From JBBITI01 sp037440885 (GTDB taxonomy: Bacteria > Chloroflexota > Dehalococcoidia > Dehalococcoidales > UBA2162), in NCBI GenBank assembly GCA_037440885.1, contig JBBITI010000042.1, positions 1 to 24,166 on the forward strand: a stretch of DNA of 24,166 nt. The letters run 5' to 3'. The position numbers and the translations under genes are program-made. Shown in pieces: positions 23,184 through 24,166 of the stretch. How positions within the stretch are numbered: position 1 is the first letter of the stretch; every line of letters starts with the position of its first letter. The notes below the pieces were generated by a model. It ran no database searches, had not been told where the DNA came from, and worked only from the letters and a program-made list of their open reading frames with translations.

Positions 23184-23540
23184 ATGTTTTATTCCCATAT
23201 CCTATTTACAGTGAACCAGAAAGTCCTTAGCCTTTTTGCTAAATTCTCTGATAAGGAATTTTACGAGAGGCAGATTGCTCGTAAGCTTGGCATAGGTTAT
23301 AGTTCTGCCAACGGTGCCCTTAACGAATTATTTTCTTCCTGTGTTATTAAACGAAGACGAGAAGGGAAAATGTGCTTCTATTCGGTTGACCGCTCCAGCC
23401 CGATCGTCATCGCATTCAAGAAACTGGTAAATTTGTTGCTGATTGTACCTCTGATAAAAGAACATATAAAACATGCTCATATAACTCTAGTCAATTACGC
23501 TAAATGCCACCGAGGCAATCACACTATCACCTACATATAG
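23184..23540 (+). pseudogene. Winged-helix regulator, truncated; nucleotidyltransferase domain missing
   Basis: A winged-helix DNA-binding domain fills residues ~8-70 (VLSLFAKFSDKEFYERQIAR, then SANGALNELFSS and a basic wing KRRREGK), followed by the helix SSPIVIAFKKLVNLLLIVPL. In proteins of this type the helix is normally followed by a minimal nucleotidyltransferase domain (LYGS-x(n)-D-x-D). Here the similarity ends at about residue 93, near 23460, and the last ~25 residues are mostly antisense to the neighbouring gene, which overlaps by 54 bp. ATG 23184 has GGAG 9 nt upstream, better than the TTG at 23181. The wHTH part could still bind DNA. Confidence 0.68.
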
Positions 23541-23927
23541 CCTTAAATCGTATATCCCAGGAGTATTTGGTACTCTCCAGGGGTTATTTATCCCCGGAAA
23601 ACTAATTCCGGATTCGAACGGACCTAAATCATTAGTTTGAATTACTGTTTCCATGGATTGAGAGCGACTAAAAAATACATATTTAGTAAAAGTTACCTTT
23701 TGTTTTAAACGAATTCCGATAAACATCTTTTCACCACGGTTGTATTCATGTTTCGGCTGTTTCACATAGGAAATTGTAGGAGCGTTTTCTACCCATCCGC
23801 TTGGAGGTATACCCGGTGATGTACCTCTAAAATCACTGATGTAAGTAACCGCAGATGTACTGATACATGCACAGGTTGAAATAGCTAATAAGAAAGCTAG
23901 TAGACAGATTATCAAGTGTCTGCGCAT
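23487..23927 (-). CDS. Small exported or lipid-anchored protein of unknown function
   Basis: A 146-residue protein with an N-terminal export signal: MRRHLIICLLAFLLAISTCA followed by C-I-S-T. The end (TCAC) is only a poor lipobox, so ordinary signal-peptide cleavage is also possible. The rest is rich in predicted beta strands (PTISYVKQPKHEYNRGEKMF, then GIYDLRLYVGDSVIASVAFS) and resembles an immunoglobulin-like sandwich exposed outside the membrane. A longer frame starts at 24041, but ATG 23927 is right: AAGGAG is 6-7 nt upstream and the signal peptide begins there. It runs tail to tail into the truncated regulator. No function recognised. Confidence 0.75.
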   Translation of the reverse strand: MRRHLIICLLAFLLAISTCACISTSAVTYISDFRGTSPGIPPSGWVENAPTISYVKQPKHEYNRGEKMFIGIRLKQKVTFTKYVFFSRSQSMETVIQTNDLGPFESGISFPGINNPWRVPNTPGIYDLRLYVGDSVIASVAFSVID

Positions 23928-24033
23928 AGATTTTCTCCTTAGTCGATTTGGTTGAGGTAATAATCCAAGAACATAATCATTCATTATCCAGTATCTGAAT
24001 TTTTTCAATAAGATTCCCATAAATAAGAAGATG

Positions 24034-24060
24034 GATTCCAAAAATTACCCTCTTGGAATC
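24034..24060. repeat. Perfect 8-bp inverted repeat
   Basis: GATTCCAA (24034-24041) and TTGGAATC (24053-24060) with 11 bp between them. It lies between the exported-protein gene and an edge frame; it could be a terminator for a minus-strand gene beyond the edge or an end of a mobile element. Confidence 0.35.
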
Positions 24061-24166
24061 AATTGAACCGCTGGATGGCGGTCCAATTCTCATGATGTGG
24101 GTTGCGGCTGTAGCTACGCATTTCGGTCCTCGAAAACACACGTATGAACCTCTGTAAGTACCCCAA
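24059..24166 (-). other. Open frame running off the right edge
   Basis: A minus-strand frame with no stop from the window edge to TGA at 24061-24059 (35 codons). It ends YSRNPHHENWTAIQRFN. The N-P-x(4)-W-x-A-x-x-R spacing faintly recalls copia-type polyproteins, which would be unexpected in a bacterium. Too short to call. Confidence 0.15.

Noticed and set aside
1..24166. CRISPR array, tRNA or rRNA genes
   Set aside because: No regularly spaced repeats and no recognisable RNA gene cores were seen by eye; an RNA-gene scan would be needed for certainty.

Overview
The window looks like a chromosomal piece of an anaerobic bacterium. The paired HypA/HypB nickel-insertion factors, two iron-sulfur proteins, an orphan peptide-binding lipoprotein, an enolase-superfamily enzyme and a wHTH/nucleotidyltransferase-type remnant together suggest Chloroflexota, perhaps Dehalococcoidia. 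That placement is inference from gene content only; no rRNA or other marker is present. Several promoters are readable as sigma-70 sites, often with an extended TGnTATAAT -10, and they settle some start codons.

Positions 1-7003 are mostly housekeeping: nadC (cut at the left edge), dtd, a small SWIM zinc-finger protein, a MATE exporter, folC, purC and hisB. The folC/purC intergenic region holds two divergent promoters, a perfect 8-bp inverted repeat at the purC promoter and a ~300-nt purC leader with mutually exclusive hairpins. Between nadC and dtd lies what may be the tail of a lost gene.

Positions 7139-14843 are metabolic. A family-5 peptide-binding lipoprotein without permease genes is followed by a leftward operon hypA-hypB-wHTH/ferredoxin. 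Divergent from it is a rightward operon: an AprA/FrdA-like flavoprotein, a dicluster ferredoxin whose second cluster has Asp in place of a Cys ligand, a possible 35-residue protein overlapping both neighbours, and a galactonate-dehydratase-like enolase-superfamily enzyme. The flavoprotein and ferredoxin probably form one redox complex acting in the same pathway as the enolase-family enzyme.

Positions 15178-18423 carry the best candidate for an undescribed system: two overlapping genes for diverged MutS-like ATPases, which lack the mismatch-recognition domain, followed by an overlapping gene for a 70-residue KOW/SH3-like protein. A 10-bp direct repeat flanks and overlaps their promoter. Both ATPases have Asn-Glu instead of Asp-Glu at Walker B, and only the second keeps the switch histidine, which suggests an asymmetric heterodimer.

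Positions 18558-24166 are an accessory, partly decayed area: a lipoprotein gene interrupted by an in-frame TGA, a NatAB-type ABC exporter with a strong promoter and a long hairpin behind it, an IS3-family transposase with an internal deletion that removes a catalytic Asp, an alpha/beta hydrolase, a wHTH regulator that has lost its expected nucleotidyltransferase domain, and a small exported protein. The sequence becomes more AT-rich here, consistent with transfer and rearrangement.
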